A stretch of 61,653 bases of DNA from Novosphingobium clariflavum (GTDB lineage: Bacteria > Pseudomonadota > Alphaproteobacteria > Sphingomonadales > Sphingomonadaceae). The stretch is from NCBI RefSeq assembly GCF_026420865.1, contig NZ_JAPCWC010000021.1, forward strand, positions 1 through 61,653, given 5' to 3'. Position numbers and translations under genes: made by a program. The notes under the pieces were generated by a model. It did not search any database, had not been told where the DNA came from, and worked only from the letters and a program-made list of their open reading frames with translations. Below are positions 15,785-25,431 of this stretch, piece after piece (the stretch's first letter is position 1; each line of letters begins with the position of its first letter).

Positions 15785-17074
15785 TCAGTCCTGGAAAGGA
15801 TCGCGAACGAGGATGGTGTCCTCGCGCTCGGGGCTGGTCGAGACCAGGGCCACCGGGGTTTCGATCAGTTCCTGCACGCGCTGGATGTACTTGATCGCCT
15901 GCGCGGGCAGATCGGCCCAGGAACGGGCACCGGCAGTGGTGCCCTGCCAGCCGTCCATTTCCTCGTAGATCGGCTCGACCTTGGCCTGATCGGCGGCGTG
16001 GCTGGGGAAGTAGTCCAGAACCTTGCCACTCAGACGATAGCCGGTGCAGATCTTCACCTTCTCGAAGCCGTCGAGAACGTCGAGCTTGGTCAGCGCAATG
16101 CCGGTCACACCCGAGATCGCGCAGGACTGGCGCGTCAGCACGGCATCGAACCAGCCGCAGCGGCGCTTGCGGCCGGTGACGGTGCCGAATTCATGACCAC
16201 GCTCGCCAAGGCGCTGGCCGGTCTCGTCTTCCAGCTCGGTCGGGAACGGGCCCGAACCGACGCGGGTGGTGTAAGCCTTGACGATGCCCAGCACGAAGCC
16301 GGTGGCCGAGGGGCCGAGGCCCGAACCCGAAGCCGCCGTGCCCGAAACCGTGTTCGAACTGGTGACGAAGGGATAAGTGCCGTGATCGACGTCGAGCAGC
16401 ACGCCTTGCGCGCCTTCGAACAGGATGCGGGCGCCGGCCTTGCGGACCTTGTTGAGGCGCTTCCACACCGGCTGGGCGAACTGGAGCACGAAAGGCGCGA
16501 TCTCGCGCAGTTCGTTGATCAGCGCCTCACGGTCGACCGGCGGCTGGTTGAAACCGGCGCGCAGCGCATCGTGGTGGGCGCAAAGGCGGTCAAGCTGCGG
16601 CTCAAGCGCATCGAGGTGTGCGAGGTCGCAGACGCGGATGGCGCGGCGGCCGACCTTGTCTTCATAAGCCGGGCCGATGCCGCGGCCGGTGGTGCCGATC
16701 TTGCCCGAACCGGCCGCCGTCTCGCGCAGGCCGTCGAGGTCGCGGTGGAGCGGCAGGATCAGCGGGCAGTTGTCGGCAATCGCGAAGTTCTCGGGATTGA
16801 TCTCGACGCCCTGGCCGCGCAGCTTCTCGACTTCCGACTTGAGGTGCCAGGGATCCAGCACCACGCCGTTGCCGACGATCGACAGCGTGCCGGTGACGAT
16901 GCCCGAAGGCAGCAGGCTCAGCTTGTAGACCTGGTCGCCGACGACCAGCGTGTGGCCGGCATTGTGGCCGCCCTGGAAACGGACGACGGCATCGGCGCGG
17001 CTTGCCAGCCAGTCGACGATCTTGCCCTTGCCCTCATCGCCCCACTGGGCACCGATCACGGTTACGTTGGCCAT
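15785..17074 (-). CDS. purA: Adenylosuccinate synthetase
   Basis: 429 aa from ATG 17074. Joins IMP and aspartate with GTP to make adenylosuccinate, the first committed step to AMP. VIGAQWGDEGKGKIVDWL (GTP-binding and catalytic Asp), QGGHNAGHTLVV, and RKRRCGWFDAV followed by LTKLDVLDG are the expected blocks, and the length is standard. Followed without a gap by the L,D-transpeptidase gene. Divergent from the esterase gene, with about 240 bases between. Confidence 0.97.
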   Translation of the reverse strand: MANVTVIGAQWGDEGKGKIVDWLASRADAVVRFQGGHNAGHTLVVGDQVYKLSLLPSGIVTGTLSIVGNGVVLDPWHLKSEVEKLRGQGVEINPENFAIADNCPLILPLHRDLDGLRETAAGSGKIGTTGRGIGPAYEDKVGRRAIRVCDLAHLDALEPQLDRLCAHHDALRAGFNQPPVDREALINELREIAPFVLQFAQPVWKRLNKVRKAGARILFEGAQGVLLDVDHGTYPFVTSSNTVSGTAASGSGLGPSATGFVLGIVKAYTTRVGSGPFPTELEDETGQRLGERGHEFGTVTGRKRRCGWFDAVLTRQSCAISGVTGIALTKLDVLDGFEKVKICTGYRLSGKVLDYFPSHAADQAKVEPIYEEMDGWQGTTAGARSWADLPAQAIKYIQRVQELIETPVALVSTSPEREDTILVRDPFQD

Positions 17075-17316
17075 GGATATACTCCTCCACCCTGCCACGG
17101 TGGATCCAATAACGCCCTTCGACAGGACTCGGCGATATGGATTTGTGGTGAGGCAATCGCGCCCCGGCTTTTCGTGCGCGCCCTAAGAGGAAGGCGGGGG
17201 CCTAGTCAAGCACTGCGTGGCGCGCGCGTGTGCGGTCTTGATGCGGTGTGTTCATGACGGAACATTACAGTGCCATTTCATCCCGCCGCGATTCAGGACC
17301 TACGGAGTGTGCGACC

Positions 17317-18180
17317 ATGATGAAGCTTCCCCTGCCTGCCTTGTCCCTCTGCGCCGCGCTCCTGCTGACGACGGCGGCCACCACGCCTGCCCGGCCGCAG
17401 GAAACCAGCATCAGCTACGGCACCGAGGCTCTGCAGACCCTCGATTTCTGGCCCGCCGCGACCAGGGGACCAGCCCCGCTGGTGCTCTTTGTCCATGGCG
17501 GCGGCTGGAAACGCGGCGACAAGGACAATGCGACCGGCCAATACAAGGTAGCCCACTACACCGGCGAGGGTTACGCCTTTGCCAGTCTCAACTATCGTCT
17601 CGTGCCTGACGCGACGGTGGAACAGCAGGCACAGGACATTGCCGATGGGCTCGCCGCGCTGCTCAAGCGCGCCGATGCGCTGGGTATCGCGCGCGGCAAG
17701 GTCGTGCTGATGGGGCACAGCGCCGGGGCGCAACTGGTCGCGCTGGTCGGCACCGATCCGCAATATCTGCGCAAGGCCGGGCTTTCCTATGCCGATCTCG
17801 CGGGCGTCATTCCCATCGACGGCGCCGCTTACGACGTGCCTTCGCAGATGACGGACGGTCCGCGAATCATGCAGCGCACGTACGCGCAGGCCTTCGGCAC
17901 CGAGCCCGCCCGCCAGCGCGCGCTATCCCCTACCGATCAGGCGGCCGCACCCAATGCACCGGCCTTCCTGCTGCTCCATGTGCAGCGACCGGACGGCGTG
18001 CGCCAGGCAGAAGCGCTCGAAGCGGCGCTGCGCAAGGGCGGCACCCGGGTGGAGCGCAAGGGCTTTCCCGGCGACGGGCTGCGCGGGCACATGGAAATCA
18101 ACCGGGAACTGGGCAATCCCGCCTATCCGGCGACCGCCCCGGTCGATGCCTGGCTGAAGCAGGCGTTCGGGAAGGGTTGA
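17317..18180 (+). CDS. Exported alpha/beta-hydrolase, HSL-type esterase
   Basis: 287 aa from ATG 17317 (GGAG upstream), opening with a signal peptide (LPALSLCAALLLTTAATTPA). LFVHGGGWKRGDK is the oxyanion-hole HGGG motif of the hormone-sensitive-lipase family, and LMGHSAGAQL is the nucleophile elbow. The C-terminal GLRGHMEINREL supplies the likely histidine. Substrate is probably a short acyl ester; periplasmic location is inferred from the signal. Stands alone, convergent with hisZ. Confidence 0.88.
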   Translation: MMKLPLPALSLCAALLLTTAATTPARPQETSISYGTEALQTLDFWPAATRGPAPLVLFVHGGGWKRGDKDNATGQYKVAHYTGEGYAFASLNYRLVPDATVEQQAQDIADGLAALLKRADALGIARGKVVLMGHSAGAQLVALVGTDPQYLRKAGLSYADLAGVIPIDGAAYDVPSQMTDGPRIMQRTYAQAFGTEPARQRALSPTDQAAAPNAPAFLLLHVQRPDGVRQAEALEAALRKGGTRVERKGFPGDGLRGHMEINRELGNPAYPATAPVDAWLKQAFGKG

Positions 18181-18190
18181 ACCCTTCCCG
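18168..18190. terminator. Shared terminator of esterase and hisZ
   Basis: CGGGAAGGGTT-G-AACCCTTCCCG, a perfect 11-bp palindrome that contains the esterase stop codon and ends seven bases before the hisZ stop. In RNA it would fold on either strand. Confidence 0.6.
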
Positions 18191-18196
18191 CCCCGA

Positions 18197-19321
18197 TCAG
18201 ACCGCCACCGCCTCGCCGCCCTGAAGGATGTGCGAGCAGCCGAGCGCGATCGGATCGTCGCTTTCGGACAGCGCCGCCACCGTCACCCAGCCAACCGCAC
18301 GCTGCCGCGCGGCCAGCGCCGCATCGTGACCCAGCGGCAGGAACAGGCGCTGCGGCGCCTCGGCCTTGGTGGCCAGCAGGTCCACCAGCAGGTCGGGATA
18401 GAGCGAGAACCCCGTCGCCGATTCGGGATGGTGGCCGGTCTGGCCGAGAATGCGGTAGGTACCGCCGCGGCCAAGGCTTCCGGCGATGCCCTCGGCATAG
18501 ATCGTGAAGCCGAACCACGACTGGTATTCGAAGCCATGACGCTCAGACGGATCCAGCGTCAGGCGCGCCTTGCCGCCGACACGCGCGGCGATCTCGCGAA
18601 GACCGGCGATGCGGCCCGCCAATGCGCCGCTGGCGTCGAACGCCGCGAGGCGCTCGATCGCGCTCTCGAACGGGCCGACGGCATAGAGCAGCGGCAGGTA
18701 GCCCTCGCCGCCCACATCGACCAGACCGCCCGCGTCCTTGGCGTCGAGCATCTGGCGCACCGCCTCGATCCGGCCAGCGGGCAGCGGCAGCGCTTCAGCC
18801 GAAAGCGTATCGACCAGGTCGGGCAGCGTGAAGTCTACCGAAATGCCGGTGGCCCCGGCCGAAGTCAGCGTCGCGATCGCGAGTTCGACGATCTCGGCAG
18901 CGGCGGCCACCGAATCGGTGCCGATCAGTTCGGCGCCAAGCTGCAGCCGCTCGCGGCGCGGGTCGAGGCCATCCCCCTTGATGGTGCAGACCTGCCCCGA
19001 ATAGGACAGGCGCAGCGGACGCGGCGCTTCGGCCAGGCCGGTGGCGGCAATCCGCGCGACTTGCGCGGTCATGTCCGAACGCAGCGCCAGCATGCGCATG
19101 GACACCGGATCGACGAAACGGAACATGCGGCGCACCTGCACGCCCGCCATGCGGTGCGCGAGCGCCTTCTCGAATTCGATCAGCGGCGTCTCGACGCGCT
19201 CGTAGCCATGGCTGGCCAGCACGTCATGCGCGGCGCGGCGCACGGTTTGCGAGGCCCAGGCCTGCTGCTGAAGACGGTCGCCCAGTCCTTCGGGCAAGAG
19301 ATCGCGGTCGTTATCCTGCAT
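18197..19321 (-). CDS. hisZ: ATP phosphoribosyltransferase regulatory subunit HisZ
   Basis: 374 aa class II aminoacyl-tRNA-synthetase-like protein. HisZ binds the short form of HisG and makes it active and histidine-sensitive at the first step of histidine synthesis. LRSDMTAQVARI (motif 2 region), LRLSYSGQVCTIKGDGLDPRRERLQLGAELIG and YAEGIAGSLGRGGTYRILG fit HisZ; the catalytic histidyl-tRNA motifs of HisS and its anticodon domain are missing, and the length (HisS is ~420 or more) agrees. hisG is not in the window. Often placed near purA in sphingomonads by my recollection. Confidence 0.88.
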   Translation of the reverse strand: MQDNDRDLLPEGLGDRLQQQAWASQTVRRAAHDVLASHGYERVETPLIEFEKALAHRMAGVQVRRMFRFVDPVSMRMLALRSDMTAQVARIAATGLAEAPRPLRLSYSGQVCTIKGDGLDPRRERLQLGAELIGTDSVAAAAEIVELAIATLTSAGATGISVDFTLPDLVDTLSAEALPLPAGRIEAVRQMLDAKDAGGLVDVGGEGYLPLLYAVGPFESAIERLAAFDASGALAGRIAGLREIAARVGGKARLTLDPSERHGFEYQSWFGFTIYAEGIAGSLGRGGTYRILGQTGHHPESATGFSLYPDLLVDLLATKAEAPQRLFLPLGHDAALAARQRAVGWVTVAALSESDDPIALGCSHILQGGEAVAV

Positions 19322-19380
19322 AGCGAGGGCGCCCTTAGCCCGCCGAACGCCGAATGTCGAATGCGCTTAGACGTGTTTGG

Positions 19381-19401
19381 AAAATGCCTTCGGGCATTTT
19401 T
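19381..19401. terminator. Intrinsic terminator upstream of hisZ
   Basis: AAAATGCC-TTCG-GGCATTTTT, a UUCG tetraloop hairpin with T-run and A-run, good in both directions. It would end transcription leaving the sulfotransferase gene (stop at 19563) before hisZ. Confidence 0.7.
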
Positions 19402-19436
19402 AGAGCGGCGCCGGTCCTCTCCCGTCCCGAAGAACA

Positions 19437-19461
19437 CGAAAAGGTCCGGGGAACCTTTTCG
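19437..19461. terminator. Second hairpin between sulfotransferase gene and hisZ
   Basis: CGAAAAGGT-TCCGGGGA-type loop-ACCTTTTCG, a 9-bp perfect stem. Together with the hairpin at 19381 it makes a tandem terminator. The remaining ~240-base interval has no gene. Confidence 0.45.
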
Positions 19462-19562
19462 CTGAGGGGGCCGACCACCCGACAATAGTACCCTATGGGT
19501 GGTTGGGTGGGGGAGAGAGCCAGCGCCGCGAAATCCGCCTGCTGCGGATTTTCAAACCAATA

Positions 19563-20300
19563 TCAACCTGCACAGGCCTGCGCGAACAGATCGCAATCCG
19601 CCGCGTAGAAATCACGCACGAAGGCTTCCTGCCGCGCGCTCAGTCCGCAAGGCCGCCGCTTCGAGGTGTTGAGGCGCGGAATGCCGCCAAGCCGTTCCAG
19701 CCCGGGCATATCGGCAATCTCGTCGAGCCGCTCGTAAGGCACCAGCCGGTCGACCGCGAGCGTGCCGTCCGGGCCTTGCAGATACCACGCCTGCGGCCGG
19801 AAGATATGGTCGAGATGGAACGGCGAACGCGCCCGTCTCAGATGACCAATCGCGCAATCGACATCGCGAAATGCCTCGTAGCGCTGCCGGAACGGCTCGG
19901 ACACCACCCGGTCGCGGGTGCCGCCAGTGCGGGCGTAGGCGAAGGCCGAAAGGAAGCGCTCCACCGGATCGCGAACGACCGCGAAGCTCGGCAGATCCAG
20001 CATCCCGGGCGCAACTTTGGCGTAATAGCGCGCCGTCGCATGCTTGACCTGCGTGCCGTAGAGCATGTGCGAAACCGATGTGCCCGCATTCTTGGGCACG
20101 TGAACGAACAGCACCCCGCGCTCGCGAATGCGCGAGAGTCGCTCCCGCCGCTTGGCGTCGAGGCGCGGCGCGATGCCCCAGCGGCACAGCCGCTCCGGCA
20201 CATCGCTCACCAGCCGCACGCCGAACGCGTGGGCCACCAGCTTGTTCACTCCGGTCGTTCCGGTACTGCTTGCGCTGATTTCGAGCATGGCTGCAACCAT
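19563..20300 (-). CDS. Sulfotransferase-family protein
   Basis: 245 aa (ATG at 20288 is an alternative start). VLFVHVPKNAGTSVSHMLYG (about 63-82) is the 5'-phosphosulfate loop, and SFAVVRDPVERFLSAFAYAR (about 105-124) the 3'-phosphate region, of the sulfotransferase 2 family, which move sulfate from PAPS to carbohydrates. No signal peptide. It stands alone, with terminators on both sides. The acceptor could be a surface polysaccharide or lipid; no gene next to it decides this. Confidence 0.8.
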   Translation of the reverse strand: MVAAMLEISASSTGTTGVNKLVAHAFGVRLVSDVPERLCRWGIAPRLDAKRRERLSRIRERGVLFVHVPKNAGTSVSHMLYGTQVKHATARYYAKVAPGMLDLPSFAVVRDPVERFLSAFAYARTGGTRDRVVSEPFRQRYEAFRDVDCAIGHLRRARSPFHLDHIFRPQAWYLQGPDGTLAVDRLVPYERLDEIADMPGLERLGGIPRLNTSKRRPCGLSARQEAFVRDFYAADCDLFAQACAG

Positions 20301-20385
20301 GCCGCCCCCATGTAATGGGCGAATTGCAGCATGTTGCAGCTATGCGTCAGGCCGTACCGGAAGCACGGCGGCCTGCCTGAAACGG

Positions 20386-20419
20386 AAAAGGGCCGGCATC
20401 CGAAGATACCGGCCCTTTT
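20386..20419. terminator. Terminator downstream of serA
   Basis: AAAAGGGCCGG and CCGGCCCTTTT, an 11-bp perfect stem with a 12-base loop and T/A runs on both sides. It ends the serC-serA unit from the right. Confidence 0.8.
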
Positions 20420-20431
20420 CGTTGGGGGCTT

Positions 20432-20484
20432 TAGAGCGTTTTCTAATCAGGTGGAATCACCTGATGACTCGGAAACTGCTCTAA
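20432..20484. repeat. Palindromic repeat, TAGAGC/GTTTTC family
   Basis: TAGAGCGTTTTCTAATCAGG...CCTGATGACTCGGAAACTGCTCTA. The ends are inverted, and an inner CAGGTGGAATCACCTG forms a second stem. It shares its first ~50 bases almost exactly with the element at 55482. It lies between the serA stop and its terminator. Confidence 0.75.
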
Positions 20485-20494
20485 ATCCGCCTTG

Positions 20495-22081
20495 TCAGAC
20501 GAACTTGAGTGCCTTGACCGTCTTCACGCCCGGAAGCGCGGTGGCCGCCTTGAGGACCTCCTCCGGCACGGCGCTGTCGACCGAGAGCAGCAGCACGGCT
20601 TCGCCGCCAGCTTCACGGCGCCCCAAGTTGAAGGTGCCGATGTTGATCGCGTTCTCGCCCAGAAGGGTGCCGATGCGGCCGATGAAGCCCGGCGCGTCCT
20701 CGTTGACGATATACATCATGTGGCCATCGAGCTCGGCCTCGACCTTGATGCCGAAGAGTTCGACCAGACGCGGTTCGCCGTTGTTGAACAGCGTGCCGGC
20801 CACCGAACGCTCGCCCGCCTCGGTCTTCACCGAAACGCGGACCAGCGTGTGGTAGTCGCCCTCGCGCTCGGTCTTCACTTCGCGCACTTCAAGGCCGCGC
20901 TCCTTGGCGAGGAACGGCGCGTTGACCATGTTCACGGTGTCCGACTGGACGCGCAGAAAACCGGCCAGCACCGCGGCAGTGATCGGCTTCTGGTTCAGCT
21001 CGGCAGCGGCGCCCTCGACGTGGATCGAGATGCGGGGAACCGAATCGCGGGTCAGCTGGCCGACCATCGAACCCAGCATTTCAGCCAGCTTCATGTAGGG
21101 CTTCAGCTTCGGCGCTTCCTCGGCCGAGAGCGAGGGCATGTTGAGCGCGTTGGTGACGCCGCCGTTGACCAGGAAGTCGGCCAGTTGCTCGGCAACCTGA
21201 AGCGCCACGTTGACCTGCGCTTCGGTGGTCGAGGCGCCGAGGTGCGGGGTGCAGATGAAGTTCGGCGTGCCGAACAGCGGCGAGTCCTTGGCGGGCTCGG
21301 TCTGGAACACGTCGAGCGCGGCACCAGCGACGTGGCCATTGTCGAGCATGGTCTTGAGCGCGGCTTCGTCGATCAGGCCGCCGCGGGCGCAGTTGACGAT
21401 GCGCACGCCCTTCTTGGTCTTGGCCAGGTTCTCGGCCGAGAGGATGTTGCGGGTCTGGTCGGTCAGCGGCGTGTGCAGCGTGATGAAGTCCGCCTTTTCG
21501 AGCAGGGTGTCGAGATCGGCCTTCTCCACGCCCATTTCCACGGCGCGTTCCGGGGTGAGGAACGGGTCGAACGCAACGACCTTCATCTTGAGGCCCAGCG
21601 CGCGGCTGGCAACGATCGAACCGATGTTGCCGGCGCCGATCAGGCCAAGCGTCTTGCCGGTGACTTCAACGCCCATGAAGCCGTTCTTCGGCCACAGGCC
21701 CTGCTGGGTCTGCGCGTTGGCTTCGGGGATCTGGCGGGCCAGAGCGAAGATCATGGCGATGGCGTGTTCGGCGGTGGTGATCGAGTTGCCGAACGGCGTG
21801 TTCATGACAACGACGCCCTGGGCCGAAGCGGCCGGAATATCGACGTTGTCGACGCCGATACCGGCGCGGCCGATCACCTTCAGGTTCTTCGCCGCGGCGA
21901 GGATTTCCTTGGTGACCTTGGTCGACGAGCGGATCGCGAGGCCATCATAGTCGCCGATGCGGGCGATCAGCTGCTCGGGGGTTTCGCCGGTGATGACGTC
22001 TACGTCGCAGCCGCGGATCTCGAAGATGCGGGCGGCATTGGGGTCCATCTTGTCCGAAATGAGGACGCGGGGCTTGGTCAT
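20495..22081 (-). CDS. serA: D-3-phosphoglycerate dehydrogenase
   Basis: 528 aa, the long form with extra domains. Oxidises 3-phosphoglycerate to 3-phosphohydroxypyruvate with NAD, first step of serine synthesis. GLIGAGNIGSIVASRALG (about 145-162) is the NAD loop; VNCARGGLIDEAAL and FICTPHLGASTTEAQVNVA hold the catalytic Arg and His region. Residues about 320-450 form the substrate-binding-like domain and the last 75 an ACT domain (HMMYIVNEDAPGFIGRIGTLLG), the usual site for serine control. It lies downstream of serC with a repeat between them. Confidence 0.97.
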   Translation of the reverse strand: MTKPRVLISDKMDPNAARIFEIRGCDVDVITGETPEQLIARIGDYDGLAIRSSTKVTKEILAAAKNLKVIGRAGIGVDNVDIPAASAQGVVVMNTPFGNSITTAEHAIAMIFALARQIPEANAQTQQGLWPKNGFMGVEVTGKTLGLIGAGNIGSIVASRALGLKMKVVAFDPFLTPERAVEMGVEKADLDTLLEKADFITLHTPLTDQTRNILSAENLAKTKKGVRIVNCARGGLIDEAALKTMLDNGHVAGAALDVFQTEPAKDSPLFGTPNFICTPHLGASTTEAQVNVALQVAEQLADFLVNGGVTNALNMPSLSAEEAPKLKPYMKLAEMLGSMVGQLTRDSVPRISIHVEGAAAELNQKPITAAVLAGFLRVQSDTVNMVNAPFLAKERGLEVREVKTEREGDYHTLVRVSVKTEAGERSVAGTLFNNGEPRLVELFGIKVEAELDGHMMYIVNEDAPGFIGRIGTLLGENAINIGTFNLGRREAGGEAVLLLSVDSAVPEEVLKAATALPGVKTVKALKFV

Positions 22082-22112
22082 GTCAAATTCTCTTTCGCTA
22101 CAACGTCCGCGC

Positions 22113-22181
22113 GGGCTGAGCTTGTCGAAGCCCTTTGTCCGCGCGGGTTCAGTTGCCAGTGCCCTTCGACAAGCTCAGGGC
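22113..22181. repeat. CTTCGACAAGCTC inverted-repeat pair between serC and serA
   Basis: GGGCTGAGCTTGTCGAAGCCC (22113-22133) and GCCCTTCGACAAGCTCAGGGC (22161-22181) are near-perfect inverted copies separated by 27 bases. The CCCTTCGACAAGCTCAGGG core is a widespread REP-like element of GC-rich proteobacteria. As RNA it would fold into a long hairpin inside the serC-serA transcript and might lower serA expression or protect the upstream message. Confidence 0.8.
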
Positions 22182-22196
22182 GAGCGGGAATGGTTT

Positions 22197-23330
22197 TTAG
22201 CCGGCCTTGACGGTCGCGTAGGCCCAGTCGAGCCACGGTCCCAGCGCCTCGACGTCGGCCGTGTCCACGGTCGCACCGCACCAGATGCGCAGGCCCGGAG
22301 GGGCATCGCGGTATCCGGCGACATCGTAGGCCGCGCCTTCCTTTTCGAGCAGGCCGGCGAACTTCTTGATGAAGTCGGCATCGGCGCCTTCGACGGAGAG
22401 GCAGACCGAGGTCTTGGAGCGCGTGCCGCTGTCGACTGCCAGATGGCTCAGCCAGTCACGCTCGGCCACGATCTTGTCCAGCGCGTGGGCATTGGCGTTC
22501 GAACGGGCCTTCAGCCCTTCGAGACCGCCCAGACCCTTGGCCCATTCCAGCGCGAAGATCGCGTCCTCGACGGCGAGCATCGAGGGGGTGTTGATGGTTT
22601 CGCCCTTGAACACGCCCTCTGCCAGCTTGCCCTTCGAGACAAGGCGGAACACCTTGGGAAGCGGCCAGCTGGGGGTGTAGTTTTCAAGGCGTTCGACGGC
22701 GCGGGGGCCGAGGATCAGGACGCCGTGGCCGCCCTCGCCGCCCAGGACCTTCTGCCAGGAGAAGGTGGCAACGTCGATCTTGGACCAGTCGATGTCGTAG
22801 GCGAAGACAGCCGAAGTGGCGTCGGCGAAGGACAGGCCTTCACGGTCGGCCGGGATCCACTCGGCGTCCGGAACGCGCACGCCCGAGGTGGTGCCGTTCC
22901 AGGTGAAGAGCACGTCGTCGGACCAGTCGATCTTGTCGAGGTCTGGCAGCTGGCCGTAGTCGGCGCGGAACACGGTGGGTTCCAGCTTCAGCTGCTTGAC
23001 GGCGTCGGTGACCCAACCCTCACCGAAGCTTTCCCAGGCCAGCGCGGTCACGCCGCGGGCGCCGAGCATGGTCCACATGGCCATCTCGAAGGCGCCGGTG
23101 TCGGAGCCGGGGACGATACCGATGCGGTGCGTGTCGGGCAGCTGCAGAACTTCGCGCATCAGATCGATGCAATAGGCAAGGCGCGTCTTGCCGATCTTGG
23201 CGCGGTGCGAGCGGCCGAGTGCTTCGGTGTTCAGCTTTTCGGGGGCATATCCGGGCGGCTTGGCGCAAGGACCGGACGAGAAGTGCGGACGCGCAGGCTT
23301 GCGCGCGGGAACGCTAATAATATCAGTCAT
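22197..23330 (-). CDS. serC: Phosphoserine aminotransferase
   Basis: 377 aa, class V aminotransferase. Converts 3-phosphohydroxypyruvate and glutamate to phosphoserine. The PLP lysine is in ATFSWQKVLGGEGGHGV. RPHFSSGPCAKPPGY at the N-terminus, LGRSHRAKIGKTRL and FTWNGTTSGVRVPD fit the alphaproteobacterial SerC group. A GGAGAG ribosome site sits eight bases before the ATG. First gene of the serC-serA unit, preceded by a likely structured leader. Confidence 0.96.
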   Translation of the reverse strand: MTDIISVPARKPARPHFSSGPCAKPPGYAPEKLNTEALGRSHRAKIGKTRLAYCIDLMREVLQLPDTHRIGIVPGSDTGAFEMAMWTMLGARGVTALAWESFGEGWVTDAVKQLKLEPTVFRADYGQLPDLDKIDWSDDVLFTWNGTTSGVRVPDAEWIPADREGLSFADATSAVFAYDIDWSKIDVATFSWQKVLGGEGGHGVLILGPRAVERLENYTPSWPLPKVFRLVSKGKLAEGVFKGETINTPSMLAVEDAIFALEWAKGLGGLEGLKARSNANAHALDKIVAERDWLSHLAVDSGTRSKTSVCLSVEGADADFIKKFAGLLEKEGAAYDVAGYRDAPPGLRIWCGATVDTADVEALGPWLDWAYATVKAG

Positions 23331-23333
23331 TTC

Positions 23334-23400
23334 TGACTCTCCTTACAGAGAGCACGCGCGGCGTTGGGACCGCGTGGCCCGGAGCCGCGTCTAAAGTCCC
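23334..23400 (-). ncRNA. Candidate serC leader RNA
   Basis: The 5' side of the serC gene holds a GC-rich stretch ending at the ribosome site (CGCGGCTCCGGGCCACGCGGTCCC and CGCCGCGCG among its parts) that can form a GGGCC/GGTCC hairpin and alternative CGCGG/CCGCG pairings. A serC RNA motif is known directly upstream of serC-serA units in alphaproteobacteria, and position and size match. A TTGACA box at 23415-23410 lies just upstream, with a poor -10. I cannot align to the covariance model here, so this is a positional and structural guess. Confidence 0.45.
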
Positions 23401-23610
23401 CAAGAAATTTGTCAAACGATTCTCCGCAGCACTGCGACAGATCGTTGCGCCGGCCCGGCAGTCCGGAGCGAATGCGCACGAAAATCAGCCCATTCTGCGC
23501 GACGGAGACAGGCGCAATACCCGGTGGATAACTCGAACCACCGGATTTCGAAGCCACCTACCGCAAGGCTAATCTGACGTTCACCAAAGCATCGGATGTT
23601 AGGCGGGACC

Positions 23611-24282
23611 ATGAAAGCCCTCCCCAGACTGATACTTGCGCTGCCCCCGCTCGCGCTCCTTGCCGGGTGCATCGGCGAACCGGACAAACCGCAGCGCCGC
23701 CCGACCCAGGCCGCGCGGCCAGCCATCACCGTGCCCTCCCCGGCGGCACGCCAGTGCATGGCGACGCTCGGCAGCCAGCATGCCGTCTTTTCGCCGGTGG
23801 CGGATCGCTACTACGGCAGCGGCTGCTCGACGGTCGGCACGGTGAAGCTTTCCGCGCTCAATACCGATTCGTCGACCGTCAGCATCACCAATCTCGGCCC
23901 GGTCACCTGCAACACTGCCACCCCCTTTGCGGCCTGGGCCCGCTTCGGCGTGGACCGCGCGGCGCAGCAGATCCTCGGCAGCCGGATCATCAGTATCGAG
24001 ACCTACGGCAGCTACAATTGCCGCAATGTCGCCGGAACCGCCCGGCGCTCGGGCCATGCGACTGCCAATGCCATCGACGTTTCCGGCTTCGTGCTGGCGG
24101 ACGGGCGCCGCGTCTCGGTACTGGATGACTGGAACGGCGGCTCTCCCGCCGAGCGCCGCTTCCTGCGCGTGGTCCATGAAAGCGCCTGCAAGCGCTTCGG
24201 CACGACGCTGGGTCCGGACTACAACGCCGCCCATGCCAACCACTTCCATCTGGAAGCGGACGGCAAGAGCTTCTGTCGGTGA
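23611..24282 (+). CDS. Extensin-like C-terminal domain lipoprotein
   Basis: 223 aa from ATG 23611 (AGGCGGG site). LALLAGC at about 14-20 is a lipobox, so the protein is probably attached to a membrane by Cys20. The body is the extensin-like C-terminal domain of bacterial proteins related to VanY/peptidase M15-type folds: HATANAIDVSGFVLADGRRV (His and Asp of a metal site) and AHANHFHLEADG (second His pair) with paired cysteines. Likely a cell-wall peptidase or binder in the periplasm. Single gene convergent with hpd. Confidence 0.85.
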   Translation: MKALPRLILALPPLALLAGCIGEPDKPQRRPTQAARPAITVPSPAARQCMATLGSQHAVFSPVADRYYGSGCSTVGTVKLSALNTDSSTVSITNLGPVTCNTATPFAAWARFGVDRAAQQILGSRIISIETYGSYNCRNVAGTARRSGHATANAIDVSGFVLADGRRVSVLDDWNGGSPAERRFLRVVHESACKRFGTTLGPDYNAAHANHFHLEADGKSFCR

Positions 24283-24288
24283 GGATCC

Positions 24289-24316
24289 GGGCGGGCCTGC
24301 GTGCGCCTGCCCGCCC
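24289..24316. terminator. Hairpin between extensin-like gene and hpd
   Basis: GGGCGGGC-CTGCGTGCGCCT-GCCCGCCC, an 8-bp perfect stem six bases after the lipoprotein stop and 15 before the hpd stop. No T-run, so efficiency is uncertain. Confidence 0.5.
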
Positions 24317-24330
24317 CGTCTGACCCGCGG

Positions 24331-25427
<1,097 letters not shown>

Positions 25428-25431
<4 letters not shown>

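Noticed and set aside
17115..17136. CCCTTCGACAGGACTCGG as another copy of the CTTCGACAAGCTC repeat
   Set aside because: Only half the core matches and no inverted partner is near; probably chance or an old relic.
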